Of a stretch of DNA of 57,302 bases, positions 1 to 9,008 are shown piece after piece. Origin of the DNA: CAVSIS01 sp963814875. GTDB taxonomy: Bacteria; Acidobacteriota; Thermoanaerobaculia; Thermoanaerobaculales; Sulfomarinibacteraceae. How positions within the stretch are numbered: position 1 is the first letter of the stretch; every line of letters starts with the position of its first letter. The notes under the pieces were generated by a model. It did not search any database. It was not told the origin of the DNA and saw only the letters and a program-made list of their open reading frames with translations. The stretch spans positions 1 through 57,302 of the forward strand of contig CAWFFJ010000020.1 of assembly GCA_963814875.1 (NCBI GenBank), given 5' to 3'. The position numbers were made by a program, and so were the translations under genes.

Positions 1-700
1 GGCTCTCGCCCTTCGCAGTGCCGCCGCCAAAGCGGCCCCCGACGATCCGGCGGTGCGTCGCGCCGTCATCTCGAGCGTCTGGGACTCGGCGCAGCTGCGG
101 GTCGACGACGGTGATCTCGAGGGCGGTCTCGCGGGCTTCGAGGAGGCGCTCGGGCAATACCGCGCTCTCGCCGAGGCGCCAGAGGCGGGCGACGGGGACC
201 GGCGCAACCTCGCACTCGCGTTCAAGAAGGTGGGGGCGGTCCAGTCGGTCGTGGGCGATCCGGAACGGGCGCTCGAAAGCCTGGAGGCGGCGCTCGCTAT
301 CGACCAGACGCGTCTTGCGGCGCGCCCTGGCTCCCCCGAGACCATGATCGACGTCTCCTTTGACCACGGGGACCTGGGCTACGTCCTGCTGCAGCTCGGT
401 CGGACCCGTCAGTCGGTCGCGCACTACAAGCAGGCGGTTGAGCTCCGGCGGACGGTCTCGACGGCCGACCCGGAGGACGTCAGGGCGCGCAGCCTCCTGC
501 GCAACGGCCGTGCCCGACTGGCCGGAGCGCTCGCCGCGGTGGTCTCCCAGCGGGGCGTCCCCTGCACCGAGGTCCGCAATCTCGCCGGACTCGCGTTCGC
601 GCTGTGGGCCGAGGTGGAGACCGACGGCGCTCTCGACGAGGACGCCGCCGCCCAGCGGGAGCTGCTGCGGGCTGCCGCGGCGCGATGCTCTTCGCGCTAG
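1..700 (+). CDS. C-terminal TPR part of a protein (probably kinase-TPR), cut by the left edge
   Basis: The reading frame is open from base 2 to the TAG at 698-700, so the start lies outside the window. The visible ~232 residues are Ala/Leu/Arg-rich helix pairs with TPR-like spacing, for example the ALESLEAALAI and LGYVLLQLGRTRQSVAHYKQAV segments. No catalytic domain is visible. Tails of this kind, with each repeat counting events, are typical of acidobacterial Ser/Thr kinases with C-terminal TPRs. Two complete examples lie further along the window, and an ECF sigma factor of the type often paired with such kinases follows directly. The TPR call rests on the sequence; the kinase identity is inferred from context. 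Confidence 0.6.
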   Translation, partial: ALALRSAAAKAAPDDPAVRRAVISSVWDSAQLRVDDGDLEGGLAGFEEALGQYRALAEAPEAGDGDRRNLALAFKKVGAVQSVVGDPERALESLEAALAIDQTRLAARPGSPETMIDVSFDHGDLGYVLLQLGRTRQSVAHYKQAVELRRTVSTADPEDVRARSLLRNGRARLAGALAAVVSQRGVPCTEVRNLAGLAFALWAEVETDGALDEDAAAQRELLRAAAARCSSR

Positions 701-1192
701 GAGCGCGTACCGCATAGCCCCGGGGAGGGAAGTGGGCGGGTCGAGGCGAGCGTGGGGCTCTGCGGCACGCGCTCCTAAGGATGCGCTGCGCGCATCGGGT
801 CGGCAATCAGGCGAGTGGGCTGAGATCAGGCGAATGGCGTGTTGCCATAGCCGAGTAGCCTGTACAAACCGTGCGGGTTGCCCCTAAACTGCTTGCTCAT
901 CAAGAGTACTTATAACGCGATAATTCTCAACCGCACTCTGTCTCTCCTGATACCACCAATCAGTGAATGGCGAAACCGTCCGCCCAGCGGCAGGGCCCTC
1001 CTGCACCCTCCTCAGCAATGCGCGCAGCGCATTAGAGGAGGCTGTGGGGCAGAGGCCCACGCAAACCCTCCCACACGCTACGAGCCCCGCCGGGCCTATG
1101 CCCTACAGGCTCCTAGAGGCCGACTTGTTGCAGGGCTGGGGCTTCCGTATGCTGGCTCGGACCCGGCCGGGGGAAGAAACTGGAGCAGCGAC
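701..1192. other. Intergenic region upstream of the ECF sigma gene
   Basis: I see no credible gene here. Around 891-935 the base composition drops and contains TTGCTC and TATAAC/GATAAT-like hexamers, which could hold a promoter for the downstream sigma gene. The spacing is not canonical, so no precise promoter is called. The sigma-gene frame is open upstream to 878, but the residues before 1193 do not look like sigma factor sequence. Confidence 0.4.
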
Positions 1193-1768
1193 TTGGCAGA
1201 GGACGTTACCGAGCTGTTGCTGGCTTGGAGTCGGGGGGATCGCCAGGCTCTCGACCGCCTCGTGCCGCTGGTCTACTCCGAGCTCAAACGACGGGCAGGC
1301 GCTCAGCTGGCGCGGGAACGCGGGTCGCACACGCTGCAGCCCACCGCCCTGGTGCACGAGGCCTTCCTGCGGCTGGTCGACCAGCGCAGCGCGCAGTGGA
1401 ACGACCGGGCGCAGTTCTTCGGCGTTGCCGCCCAGGTCATGCGACGCATCCTTGTCGACCACGCCCGTGCACGGGGGGCTGCGAAGCGGGGAGGCGACGC
1501 CGTACGCATCTCCCTCGACGATGCGGGCGACGCTTCAACGAGTCCCGAGACCGACATCCTTCTCCTCAACCAGGCGTTGGAGCGGCTCGCGGTGCTGGAC
1601 GAGCGGCAGGCGCGGGTGGTCGAGCTGCGCTATTTCGGCGGCCTCACGGTGGAGGAGGTCGCGGCCGTCCTCGAGGTCTCCCAGATCACGGTCAAGCGGG
1701 ACTGGGCCATGGCCAGGGCGTGGCTCTACCGCGAGCTGACCGCCGGTCCACCCGCCCTTCAGGGGTGA
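1193..1768 (+). CDS. ECF-type RNA polymerase sigma factor (Sigma70_ECF, TIGR02999-like)
   Basis: This is a 191-residue sigma factor that directs RNA polymerase to a set of promoters. The N-terminal half has the region 2 features of this subfamily (LVYSELKRRA, HTLQPTALVHEAFLRL, and FFGVAAQVMRRILVDHAR). Region 4 follows, with the helix-turn-helix VEEVAAVLEVSQITVKRDW. The frame is open further upstream, but I chose the TTG at 1193. GGAG at 1182-1185 sits 7 nt before it, homology begins there (LAEDVTELL), and the resulting length fits the family (~185-195 aa). No anti-sigma gene is adjacent. In Acidobacteriota this sigma family commonly sits beside Ser/Thr kinases, as it does here. Sure of the family; the target regulon is unknown. 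Confidence 0.88.
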   Translation: MAEDVTELLLAWSRGDRQALDRLVPLVYSELKRRAGAQLARERGSHTLQPTALVHEAFLRLVDQRSAQWNDRAQFFGVAAQVMRRILVDHARARGAAKRGGDAVRISLDDAGDASTSPETDILLLNQALERLAVLDERQARVVELRYFGGLTVEEVAAVLEVSQITVKRDWAMARAWLYRELTAGPPALQG

Positions 1769-1858
1769 GGAGTGAAGAGGAAGGAGTGAGGAGGGAGCCA
1801 AGAGGCCGATTTCCGCGCTGCTGCCAAATCCTGACTCCTCACCCCTCACACCTCACCG
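1759..1858. repeat. Intergenic element with inverted polypurine arms
   Basis: The left arm (about 1764-1797) is built of degenerate GTGAGGAG/GAAGGAG units. The right arm (about 1829-1858) is the inverted counterpart (CTCCTCACCCCTCA). The left-arm GGGGTGAGGAGTGA matches the reverse complement of the right arm at 13 of 14 positions. The element fills the gap between the convergent sigma factor and secreted-protein genes, where it could act as a bidirectional terminator or be a mobile relic. Confidence 0.6.
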
Positions 1859-1864
1859 CCACGC

Positions 1865-4662
1865 TCACTGCTGCCGCTGCGGCGGGATGGTGATCGGGTC
1901 GCCGTACTGGTTCACACGGAAGGCCCGCACGTAGACCGGTCCGGTCGCTGCCACCTCGAGCCGCTTGACGTTTCCGTTCTGGCTCGCGTTCACGACCTGG
2001 ATGATGCCGTTGGTCTGGATCAGCTCGCCGCCTCGGACGGTGAGCTGGGTCTGGCCCTCGGCGGCGCCGCTAGCGCCATCGAAGAGCTTGACGGTGAGGG
2101 TGACGGGGCTCGTGCCCGGGTTGAAGGCCGCGAGGTGACTGCGCTCGCGACCGCTCTGGTTCTGGACCTCGCGCAGGCCGAGCAGGTGGTAGGTGACCCC
2201 GGCCTGGAGCCTCTCGGCCGGGAGCATGCCCGGGATGAGCTGGCCGGCGGTGCCCACGACCGCGCCCTGGCCGTTGCGGAAGACCGCGAACTCCCGTCCA
2301 GTCGCGCTGATCAGGGTACCGTTCTGGGTGGTCAGGCGCAGGGTCCCGACGCCCTGCATCCCGAACAGCTGCCCGACGATGTCCTCGTAGCCGACGGTTG
2401 CGCCGCCGGCGATGGTGAAGGTCGTGGTGGAGGCGACGCCCGGCGTTCCGCGCAGGAAGAAGTCGGCCTTGACCGTCGCGCTGCCCTGGCTGAAGTTCGT
2501 CACGCTCGCTGATCCGCTGAACTCGTTGAGCCCCTGGATCGGTCCCAGCTCGAGCAGGGTGACCTCCGGCGCCCCGGCCGTGACCGGGAGGATGGTGGTC
2601 GGGTCGCTGGTCCCGGTGTACGTGATGTTGCCGTCCAAGATGCTGGCGTACGCGAGCGCCTTGCCGGCCGTGACCTGCACCGCGACCAGGATGTTGTCGC
2701 GCGGGGCCAACCCGAAGGCGCTGAAGATGTTGTTGAGCTGGCGGTTGGCTCCGTTGTCGAGGTCGAAGGTCTGGCCTGCGGCAAGCGGCGAGCCGATCCG
2801 GTCCATCGGCGTCACGGTGACCCGGGTGCCGTTCGCGAGGCCCATCAGGCCCACGTTGACCCGGTAGACCTGGGCGTTGACGGTGCTCGCCAGGTAGCCC
2901 ACCTGGCCGGCCGAAAGGGCGTCCGCGTCCTTGAGCGCCGGGAAGAACTGGCCGAACTCGCTGCCGTCGGTCTTGCGGGCGAAGACCACGCTTTGGGCGA
3001 AGAGCTGGTCGGAGCTCGCGGCGCCGCTGCCGTCTCGAAGGTCGAGCAGCAGGCTGCCCACGGCCGCGTCGGAGCCGCTGAACCCGAACCAGGCCGCGAG
3101 CGGGTCGCTGACCTCGAGCTGGACCCCGGCCGGCAGAGCCACGAGCGCCGTGCGGGTCGCGCCGCCCAGGTCGGCCCGCGGGGTGTAGGTGACGGACACC
3201 TGCCGGGCTGCGGTGGCGGAGCCGAACAGGTCGATGCGGGACGTGAAGAATGCCCCGGCGCCCTGAACCCTGGCGACCGCCGGCAGGGCCACCGAGGTGG
3301 CGGCCGGGGTGAAGACGTCGTACAGGCGACCCTGAATGCTGTAGTCGTAGAGATCGGTGCCGGTGCCGCCGATGCTCTCCCAGGCGACGAGCATGCGACC
3401 GTTCGGGGCGAGTGCGACCGCGGGAAAGACCTGCTCGTTCGTGGTGTAGGTGTTGGCCTGGACGTCGGTCGGGTCGAGCGCCGTCCCCGACGCGTCGAAC
3501 GCCCTGAGCTGGATGCTGTAGTCGGAGTTGTCGTTCCCGGTGGAGCCGTAGCTCTGCCAGGCGAAGGCGTTGTACCCGTTCGCGGCCCATGGTCACCGAG
3601 GGGTAGCGCTGGTCGCGAATCGACATAGGTGTTGACCTGGACGTCGTTGCCGTCGATGAACGCGCCGTCGGCGTCGAGGCGGCGGGCCTGGACCGAGATG
3701 CGGGCGTTGTCGTTTCCGAAGGAGGCGCCGAAGCTCTCCCAGGCCACGGCGGCGCGGCCGTCCGCGGCCATGGCGACCGACGGAGCGGTCTGGGACCCGC
3801 TCGGGAAGGTGTTGGCGGTCTGCTGGGGCGCGGCGGCGGTCATGCCGGCAGAGACGAGCTCATCCGCGTTGAAGTAGCGGATCGCGATGTCGTTGCTTGT
3901 CGCCGGGTGCATCCATGCGACGAGGTAGGCGAGGTTGCCGTCGGTCGCGATGACCGGCGTGTCCTGATCGCCGGAGGTGATGTCGTTGACCAGGAACTGG
4001 TCGAAGAAGGTGCCGTTCGCCGCACTGAAGCGCCGGCCCTGAATGCTGATGTCGGGGTCCCCTCCGGCGCCTCCGTCGCTGCGCCACACGACGACGAAGT
4101 CGCCGTTTTCCGCCAGCGCGACTGCCGGCACGAGCTGGTTGCCGGCGGTGTAGGCGCTGTTGACCAGGAGCTCGGGTCCGACCTTGGCGCCGGCAGCGCT
4201 GTAGCGCTGGGCCATGATGTTGAAGTCGTTCGACGCGGCGTGGTCGCTCACCCAGACGACGACGAAAGAGCCGCTCGAGCTCATCGCCACCGCGGGCGAA
4301 TACTGCCTGTTGGCGGTCGAGGTGTTGACCTGGAAATCAGACCCAACCGGGGTGCCGTCCGCGGTGACGACGCGAGCCTGGATCGAGAGTCCGTCGGTAT
4401 CGGTGCCTCCCGAGGAGTAGCTCTCCCAGACCACGATGAAGTTGCCGGCCGCGTCGAAGGCGATCTTCGGATGCTCCTGATAGCTGCCGGTCACGGTGTT
4501 GATCTGGAACTGAGCGGTGCGAGGCGTGCTCGCGAGAACGCCCTGCCCAGCCCCGAGCAGGAGCACTACCGCCGCGACGACGAGCCCGGCTGCGCGCGGC
4601 CGCCTTTGACGCGGGGAGGATGAGGTGGATGAGGGCGACGACAAGTGGTCTTGACGGGACAT
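1865..4662 (-). CDS. Large secreted repeat protein, interrupted by two frameshifts
   Basis: An ATG at 4662 has a strong AGGAGG site 7 nt upstream and starts a signal peptide (hydrophobic LVVAAVVLLLGAG core). About six repeats of 55-60 residues follow, each with a QVNT...SPAVAM....GSFVVVW.S signature, probably propeller blades. The C-terminal ~450 residues end in beta-rich modules. Around 3586-3617 the reading frame changes twice. Removing one base near 3613-3617 and one in the CCC at 3586-3588 restores continuous homology (VDS-DQRYPSVTM-AANGYNAFAW) over ~930 residues. These look like single-base insertions close together, so either a sequencing error or a young pseudogene. One C-terminal module (YRVN...TSDPTTILPV) resembles the C-terminal modules of the SBBP protein at 11839-15351. 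Function unknown; probably extracellular. Confidence 0.7.
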
Positions 4663-5144
4663 GCGCTTCCTCCTGGCGGGTTCCGGATCGGCGGTCGTGC
4701 CGGGAGTGCAGCGCTGTTGCATGCCCGGTCAGCCATCCGTTCCGCTCGTCTGCAGTGGCAGCTCGAGTGATCCCTACCAAGGAACGCGAGATTTCGCGCG
4801 ACGAGGTATCATGAACCGGATTTTCAGAGGTCTTGGAAGCCGCGGTGTCCGGTGCGCTCCAGAATCGTCGCCGGCATCGCTGCGAAGCCCGACCGGTTCG
4901 TCGCACCGACATCCGGCTGCTCCCTCAGGCCCGACCCGACGTCCTTCAGCTTTCCGCCGCAGATCGCACCTCAGTCGCGATTCGCAGCCGTGAGGAGGTT
5001 TCCGACGCCTCACACCGTCGCGCCCTCCGCGCCGATTCCGCGGCCGCAGCCGTACTGCGTGGCGCGGCACAAGCCTGCACAGGGGCGCGCGCCTCAAGCG
5101 CCCCTGTGCGGAGGGGGGCGTGGCGAGAGCCAGTAGGGTGCGTT
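4663..5144. other. Intergenic region
   Basis: About 480 bp between two minus-strand genes. It contains the ribosome-binding site of the secreted repeat protein near 4668-4675 and must hold that gene's promoter. I see no gene, repeat or strong terminator. Confidence 0.4.
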
Positions 5145-6797
5145 CTACCGTGCGGCCGCTGTGTCTCCGGCCGGCCTCAGGTGGGCGAACTCGTCGCCCG
5201 GCCGCCACTGCGGCGGCTGGTCGGCGTCGGCCACCGCGAGCCCGACCATGAACCCGAGGCGCGCGTCCTCGACCATCCCGTCCCAGTTCCAGTCCGGCGT
5301 CATCTCGTCGCTGGGCTGGTGGTAGTGCGCCGCCAGCCAGGCGTTGCCGACCTCGCGGCCCCAGCCTGCCGGACGTCCGATGAAGTCGGTGCCGGAGGAG
5401 AAGTACAGCGCGGGTATCCCGACCTTCGCCATCGAGAACTGGTCGGAGCGGTAGTAGGCGCCGCGGTCCGGGTATGCCTCGTCGGTGACCGTGCGGCCCT
5501 GCAGCGCCGCCGCTGCCTCGAGCACCTCGTCGAGGTCCGACTTGCCCCTGCCGATCTCGGCGACGTCTCGGGTGCGCCCGAAGATGTTGCCCGAATCGAA
5601 GTTGATGTCGGCGACGATCGACGCCACCGGAACCGGGGGATGGGCCGCGAAGTACGCCGAACCCAGCAGCCCAGACTCCTCGCCGGTGACGAGCACGAAC
5701 ATCATCGAGCGGCGCGGCGGCGTCGGCAGCCGCGCGAACGTGCGTGCGATCGCCAATACCATCCCGACCCCGGAGGCGTTGTCGCGGGCGCCGTTGTAGA
5801 TCCGGTCGCCGCTCTCGTCGGGCTCGCCGACGCCGAGGTGGTCGTGATGGGCGCTGAACACCACGTACTGCGAGGCCAGCTTAGGGTCGCTACCGGGCAG
5901 CAGTCCGATCACGTTGCCCGCCTCGGTCCGGCTGACGTCGTTGTTCAGCTTGAGCGAGGTCCTGATACCCAGCGGCACGGGGATGAAGTCGCGCGAGTGG
6001 GCCTTGTTCGTCAGCTCGTCGAGGTCGAGCCCGGCGGCGGCCAGGAGACGACGGGTCGCAGCCTCGGTGGTCCACCCTTTGACCTGGATGGTCGGCTCGC
6101 CGGCGGCGGGAAGCTCGTACTGCTCGCCGGTCCACGAGGTCTGCACGACCTTCCAGCCATAGCCCGCCGATGGGGTGGTGTGGATGATGATCGCCCCGGC
6201 GGCGCCCTGTCGGGCCGCCTCCTCGTACTTGTAGGTCCAGCGCCCGTAGAAGAGGCGGCGGTTGCCGGCAAAGAGCGAGGCATCCCAGTCGGGGTCGTTG
6301 TTGAGCATCACCAGCACCTTGCCGGTGAGGTCGACCCCCTTGTAGTCGTCCCAACCGAACTCCGGAGCGACGATCCCGTAGCCGACGAAGACGAGCTCGG
6401 CGCCGTCGATGCCGGCGCTCGGCGCCTGCACGCCGCTAGCGGCGATGAAGTCGTCCCAGAACTTGAGGGAGACGTCGCCTCCACTGGCCGCGAAGGTCCA
6501 GGTCGGCGGAGCGTGGGTGGTCAGGCCGACCAGCTCGAAGCGCTGCTGCCAGCTACCGCCTGGAGCGCCGGGCTTGAGCCCGAGCAGCTCGAGGCTGCTC
6601 GCGAGGTACTCGCGGGCGAGCACCTCGCCGGGTGTGCCGGGCGCGCGACCCGCGAGCAGGTCGTTGGAGAGGAACCGGGTCGGTCCCTCGATGGCCGCGG
6701 CGGTGACGCCTTGGGCGAGCTGGGTCGCGTGGGGTGGGATCACGGCAGGGGCCGTGGCGGCGACTGCTGCCGCCAGCGCGAGCGAGGTGAGAATCAT
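5145..6797 (-). CDS. Secreted M28-family zinc metallopeptidase (aminopeptidase-like)
   Basis: About 550 residues. I chose the ATG at 6797 because GGAGGG lies 6 nt upstream and a signal peptide begins there (MILTSLALAAAVAATAPA). The frame is open further upstream but runs into low-complexity purine tracts. A PA-type insert (EEAARQGAAGAIIIH) precedes the peptidase domain. The zinc-site motifs of M28 are visible in order: HHDHLG, RDNASGVG, GEESGLLGS with the catalytic Glu pair, INFDSGN, and HQPSDE near the end. The enzyme would release N-terminal residues from peptides in the periplasm or outside the cell. Transcription appears monocistronic. Family certain; substrate unknown. Confidence 0.9.
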   Translation of the reverse strand: MILTSLALAAAVAATAPAVIPPHATQLAQGVTAAAIEGPTRFLSNDLLAGRAPGTPGEVLAREYLASSLELLGLKPGAPGGSWQQRFELVGLTTHAPPTWTFAASGGDVSLKFWDDFIAASGVQAPSAGIDGAELVFVGYGIVAPEFGWDDYKGVDLTGKVLVMLNNDPDWDASLFAGNRRLFYGRWTYKYEEAARQGAAGAIIIHTTPSAGYGWKVVQTSWTGEQYELPAAGEPTIQVKGWTTEAATRRLLAAAGLDLDELTNKAHSRDFIPVPLGIRTSLKLNNDVSRTEAGNVIGLLPGSDPKLASQYVVFSAHHDHLGVGEPDESGDRIYNGARDNASGVGMVLAIARTFARLPTPPRRSMMFVLVTGEESGLLGSAYFAAHPPVPVASIVADINFDSGNIFGRTRDVAEIGRGKSDLDEVLEAAAALQGRTVTDEAYPDRGAYYRSDQFSMAKVGIPALYFSSGTDFIGRPAGWGREVGNAWLAAHYHQPSDEMTPDWNWDGMVEDARLGFMVGLAVADADQPPQWRPGDEFAHLRPAGDTAAAR

Positions 6798-6884
6798 GTC
6801 GAACCCTCCATCTCCCGGCGCAGTGGGCCGGGTGAAGAACATGATGCCACGGAACCGCCTGGAGAGTGCGGGAGACGCGAAACA

Positions 6885-6955
6885 CGTGAGAGGAGGCAAG
6901 GAGGTAAGAAGGTAAGGAGGTGAGAGGGTGAGGAGGTCAGGAGGGTGAGAGGGCC
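6885..6955. repeat. Degenerate AGGAGGTRAG-type polypurine tract
   Basis: A short-period array of variants of GGAGGTAAG/GGTGAG lies in the gap upstream of the M28 gene. It resembles single arms of the inverted polypurine element at 1759-1858. The rest of 6798-7053 holds no gene. Confidence 0.5.
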
Positions 6956-7039
6956 GGCGCACGGATGGTAAGGCGGGAGGATTCGGGCGCCGCCGGGCAG
7001 GGTCTTCGTCCATCTCACGGTCCTCGGGATGAGGAGTAC

Positions 7040-7045
7040 TACACT
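7040..7045 (+). promoter_or_regulatory. Probable -10 box (TACACT) for a leaderless transcript
   Basis: TACACT ends 8 nt before the GTG start at 7054, and no Shine-Dalgarno sequence is present. The same hexamer precedes the starts at 24674 and 46133. No convincing -35 is visible. Confidence 0.45.
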
Positions 7046-7053
7046 GGATTCCG

Positions 7054-7584
7054 GTGGAGTTTGCACGCGTTCTCGATGCGGTCACCGGTTTCCTCGACAG
7101 GCAGGGCGTGCCCTCTGCGCTGATCGGCGGGCTCGCCATGGCCGCTTACGGGTTGCCGCGGACGACCCTCGACCTGGATTTCGTGGTCCCGGGCGATGCC
7201 CAAGACGCGCTCGTCGAGTTTCTTGAGGGCATGGGCTACGAGACCCTCCATCGATCGAGCGGCTACTCCAACCACGTTCACAGTGACCACGGTCTGGGCC
7301 GAGTGGACGTCGTGTACGTCCGCGGCGAGACGAGCCGCGAGCTGTTCACTCAACGGCGCTGGATTGCTGGACCCGGAGGGCGCGAATGGGCCGTTCCGCG
7401 CCCCGAACACCTTGCCGCGATGAAGGCGTTCGCGATGAAGAACGACCCGTCGAGGACCTTCCGTGAGATGGAGGACATCCGGTTCCTGATGACCCTGCCT
7501 GGAGTGAGTCGTGACGAGATCCGAAGTTACTTCCTCAAGCACGGCCTCGGGAATCGATATGCCGAAATCGAAAAGGCACTTTGA
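7054..7584 (+). CDS. Nucleotidyltransferase-fold protein (MNT/AbiEii-like)
   Basis: The 176-residue protein carries the nucleotidyltransferase motif as GGLAMAAYGLPRTTLDLDFVV at residues ~25-45. GG is at 25-26 and the metal-binding Asp pair at 40 and 42. A later HLAAMKAFAMK segment and a REMEDIRFL helix match the C-terminal part of the DUF6036/AbiEii-like family. Proteins of this fold include minimal nucleotidyltransferases and toxins that nucleotidylate tRNA or partner proteins. A small gene overlaps its 3' end by 26 nt, so the two are probably translationally coupled. The GTG start is set by frame limits and the upstream TACACT box. Fold call is good; a toxin or antitoxin role is only inference. 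Confidence 0.75.
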   Translation: MEFARVLDAVTGFLDRQGVPSALIGGLAMAAYGLPRTTLDLDFVVPGDAQDALVEFLEGMGYETLHRSSGYSNHVHSDHGLGRVDVVYVRGETSRELFTQRRWIAGPGGREWAVPRPEHLAAMKAFAMKNDPSRTFREMEDIRFLMTLPGVSRDEIRSYFLKHGLGNRYAEIEKAL

Positions 7585-7768
7585 AGGTCTGGACCTCGAG
7601 CGGGATCTCGTCACCACGGCGGCCGACGTCGAGGCCCTGCGCCGCAGCCGCGCGACCCGTGCCCCCGGGAGCCTCGTCGACCTCGAGTGGCTCACACCTC
7701 CAACGGTGGGGCCGGACCCTCCGCAACGCCGAACGACTTTCCCGGCTCAGCCGCCGTTCGAGCTGTAG
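7559..7768 (+). CDS. Small protein coupled to the nucleotidyltransferase
   Basis: A 69-residue frame begins at ATG 7559 inside the 3' end of the nucleotidyltransferase gene. The N-terminal half (KRHFEGLDLERDLVTTAADVEALRRSR) is polar and helical and looks conserved in style. The C-terminal third is Pro-rich and low in complexity. The 26-nt overlap and the arrangement suggest a functional partner, for example the binding half of a two-gene module. I recognise no named family. Confidence 0.55.
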   Translation: MPKSKRHFEGLDLERDLVTTAADVEALRRSRATRAPGSLVDLEWLTPPTVGPDPPQRRTTFPAQPPFEL

Positions 7769-7841
7769 ACCGCTCGAAACGGCGCATCGCGGTCCGCAAC
7801 TGAAGTCCGGTGGAGAGTACGGGTGAGATAGGCTGCTCCTA

Positions 7842-8876
7842 CTACCTCCCCACGATCAGCACCTCGAACGTCCCGGGAACCACGCTCGGGCGCGGGTGCG
7901 GTCGTTCGGCGGTGGGGGAGGGCGGAGGCCCGTAGCGGGCGGTCGGCAGATAGAGGCGGTGCGAGGCGGTGTCGAGCGCGACGGTGCGGGCGCCGGGCTT
8001 CGTGGCCACGTTGCCGAGCACGACAAACGTGTCCGGCGAGCTCTCGTGCACCACGGTCAGGGTGCCCTCGCCGTTGGAGGCGAAGACGCAGCCGGTCGCC
8101 GGGTCGAAGGCCGCGCCGTCGACGCCCCCGCCGATCGGCAGCGTGGTGACGACCTTGCCGCTGTCGGCGTCGACCACCACCATGAGCTTGTTGCCGCACA
8201 CGGAGAACAGCCGCCGGTGCTCGCGGTCGATCGCCAGCCCGCTCGGCTCCTCTCCCGGGGCGATCGGCCACCGCGCCTTGATCTCGAGGGTGCGGGCGTC
8301 GAAGGCCGCGATCATGCTCGTGTCCTCGAGATTGACGAACATCATCCCGGTGCCGTCGGCGACGGCGAACTCGGGTTTGGCGTCGACCTCGATCGTACCG
8401 ACCACCTGATTCGTGGCGGTATCGATCGCGGTGATGTTGCGGCCCCTGCCGTTGAAGGTGAACACGCGCTTCGAGACCGGCTCGAAGACGATCGCGTCGG
8501 GCATCTCGCCGGTCACTCTTACGGTCGCCACGACCGCGAGTGTCTTGAGGTCGAACACGGTGACGGTGCCCGCCCGGCCGTTGCTGACATACCCCCGCTC
8601 GAGCTCCGGCGCCAGGGCGATGCCATGGACGCCCGGTGTATCCGGGATCCCACCAACCACCTCATGGGTCTCGGTGTCGATGATCTCGACGCGCGTCCCG
8701 TGGCTGACGTACACGCGGTGCGCTCCCGGGTCCGCGGTCAGGTAGTCCCAGCCGCCTTCGCCGCCGACGGCGATCGAGCCGATGACGTGGTAGCGGCCGG
8801 GCGCGGGACCAGCCTCCGCAATGATGCCGAACCCCAACCCGGCGATGAGTGATGCGATGACCGCAGTGCGAGACAT
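7842..8876 (-). CDS. YVTN/YncE-family secreted beta-propeller protein
   Basis: The 344-residue protein starts with a signal peptide (residues 1-22, ending AEAGPAPG). It then carries seven-bladed propeller repeats of the YVTN type: HRVYVSHGTRVEIIDTETHEVVG, RGYVSNGRAGTVTVFDLKT, KRVFTFNGRGRNITAIDTATNQVVG and so on. AGGAGG lies about 6 nt before the ATG. Such proteins are extracytoplasmic scaffolds, sometimes linked to metal or dehydrogenase functions. No catalytic residues or neighbouring partner genes suggest a specific role. Confidence 0.85.
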   Translation of the reverse strand: MSRTAVIASLIAGLGFGIIAEAGPAPGRYHVIGSIAVGGEGGWDYLTADPGAHRVYVSHGTRVEIIDTETHEVVGGIPDTPGVHGIALAPELERGYVSNGRAGTVTVFDLKTLAVVATVRVTGEMPDAIVFEPVSKRVFTFNGRGRNITAIDTATNQVVGTIEVDAKPEFAVADGTGMMFVNLEDTSMIAAFDARTLEIKARWPIAPGEEPSGLAIDREHRRLFSVCGNKLMVVVDADSGKVVTTLPIGGGVDGAAFDPATGCVFASNGEGTLTVVHESSPDTFVVLGNVATKPGARTVALDTASHRLYLPTARYGPPPSPTAERPHPRPSVVPGTFEVLIVGR

Positions 8877-9008
8877 GGTGCCCTCCTGTGGCGGCCAGAC
8901 GCGGTCGAGCCGCCGGCTGAGTATGCGCCTCTCGTGTTGCAGCAGGTATCGCGCCGGCTTCCAGCCGGTACGCGACGGCCCTCCTCACTGCCTCACCTTC
9001 CAGCCTTC

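Noticed and set aside
878..1192. Upstream extension of the ECF sigma factor
   Set aside because: The extra ~105 residues are not sigma-like and there is no ribosome-binding site at 878, whereas TTG 1193 has GGAG at correct spacing.
4833..6923. A very long plus-strand open frame opposite the M28 peptidase
   Set aside because: It mirrors the peptidase codons on the other strand, has Arg/Gly/Val-rich composition without any domain, and no ribosome-binding site. High GC makes such antisense frames common.
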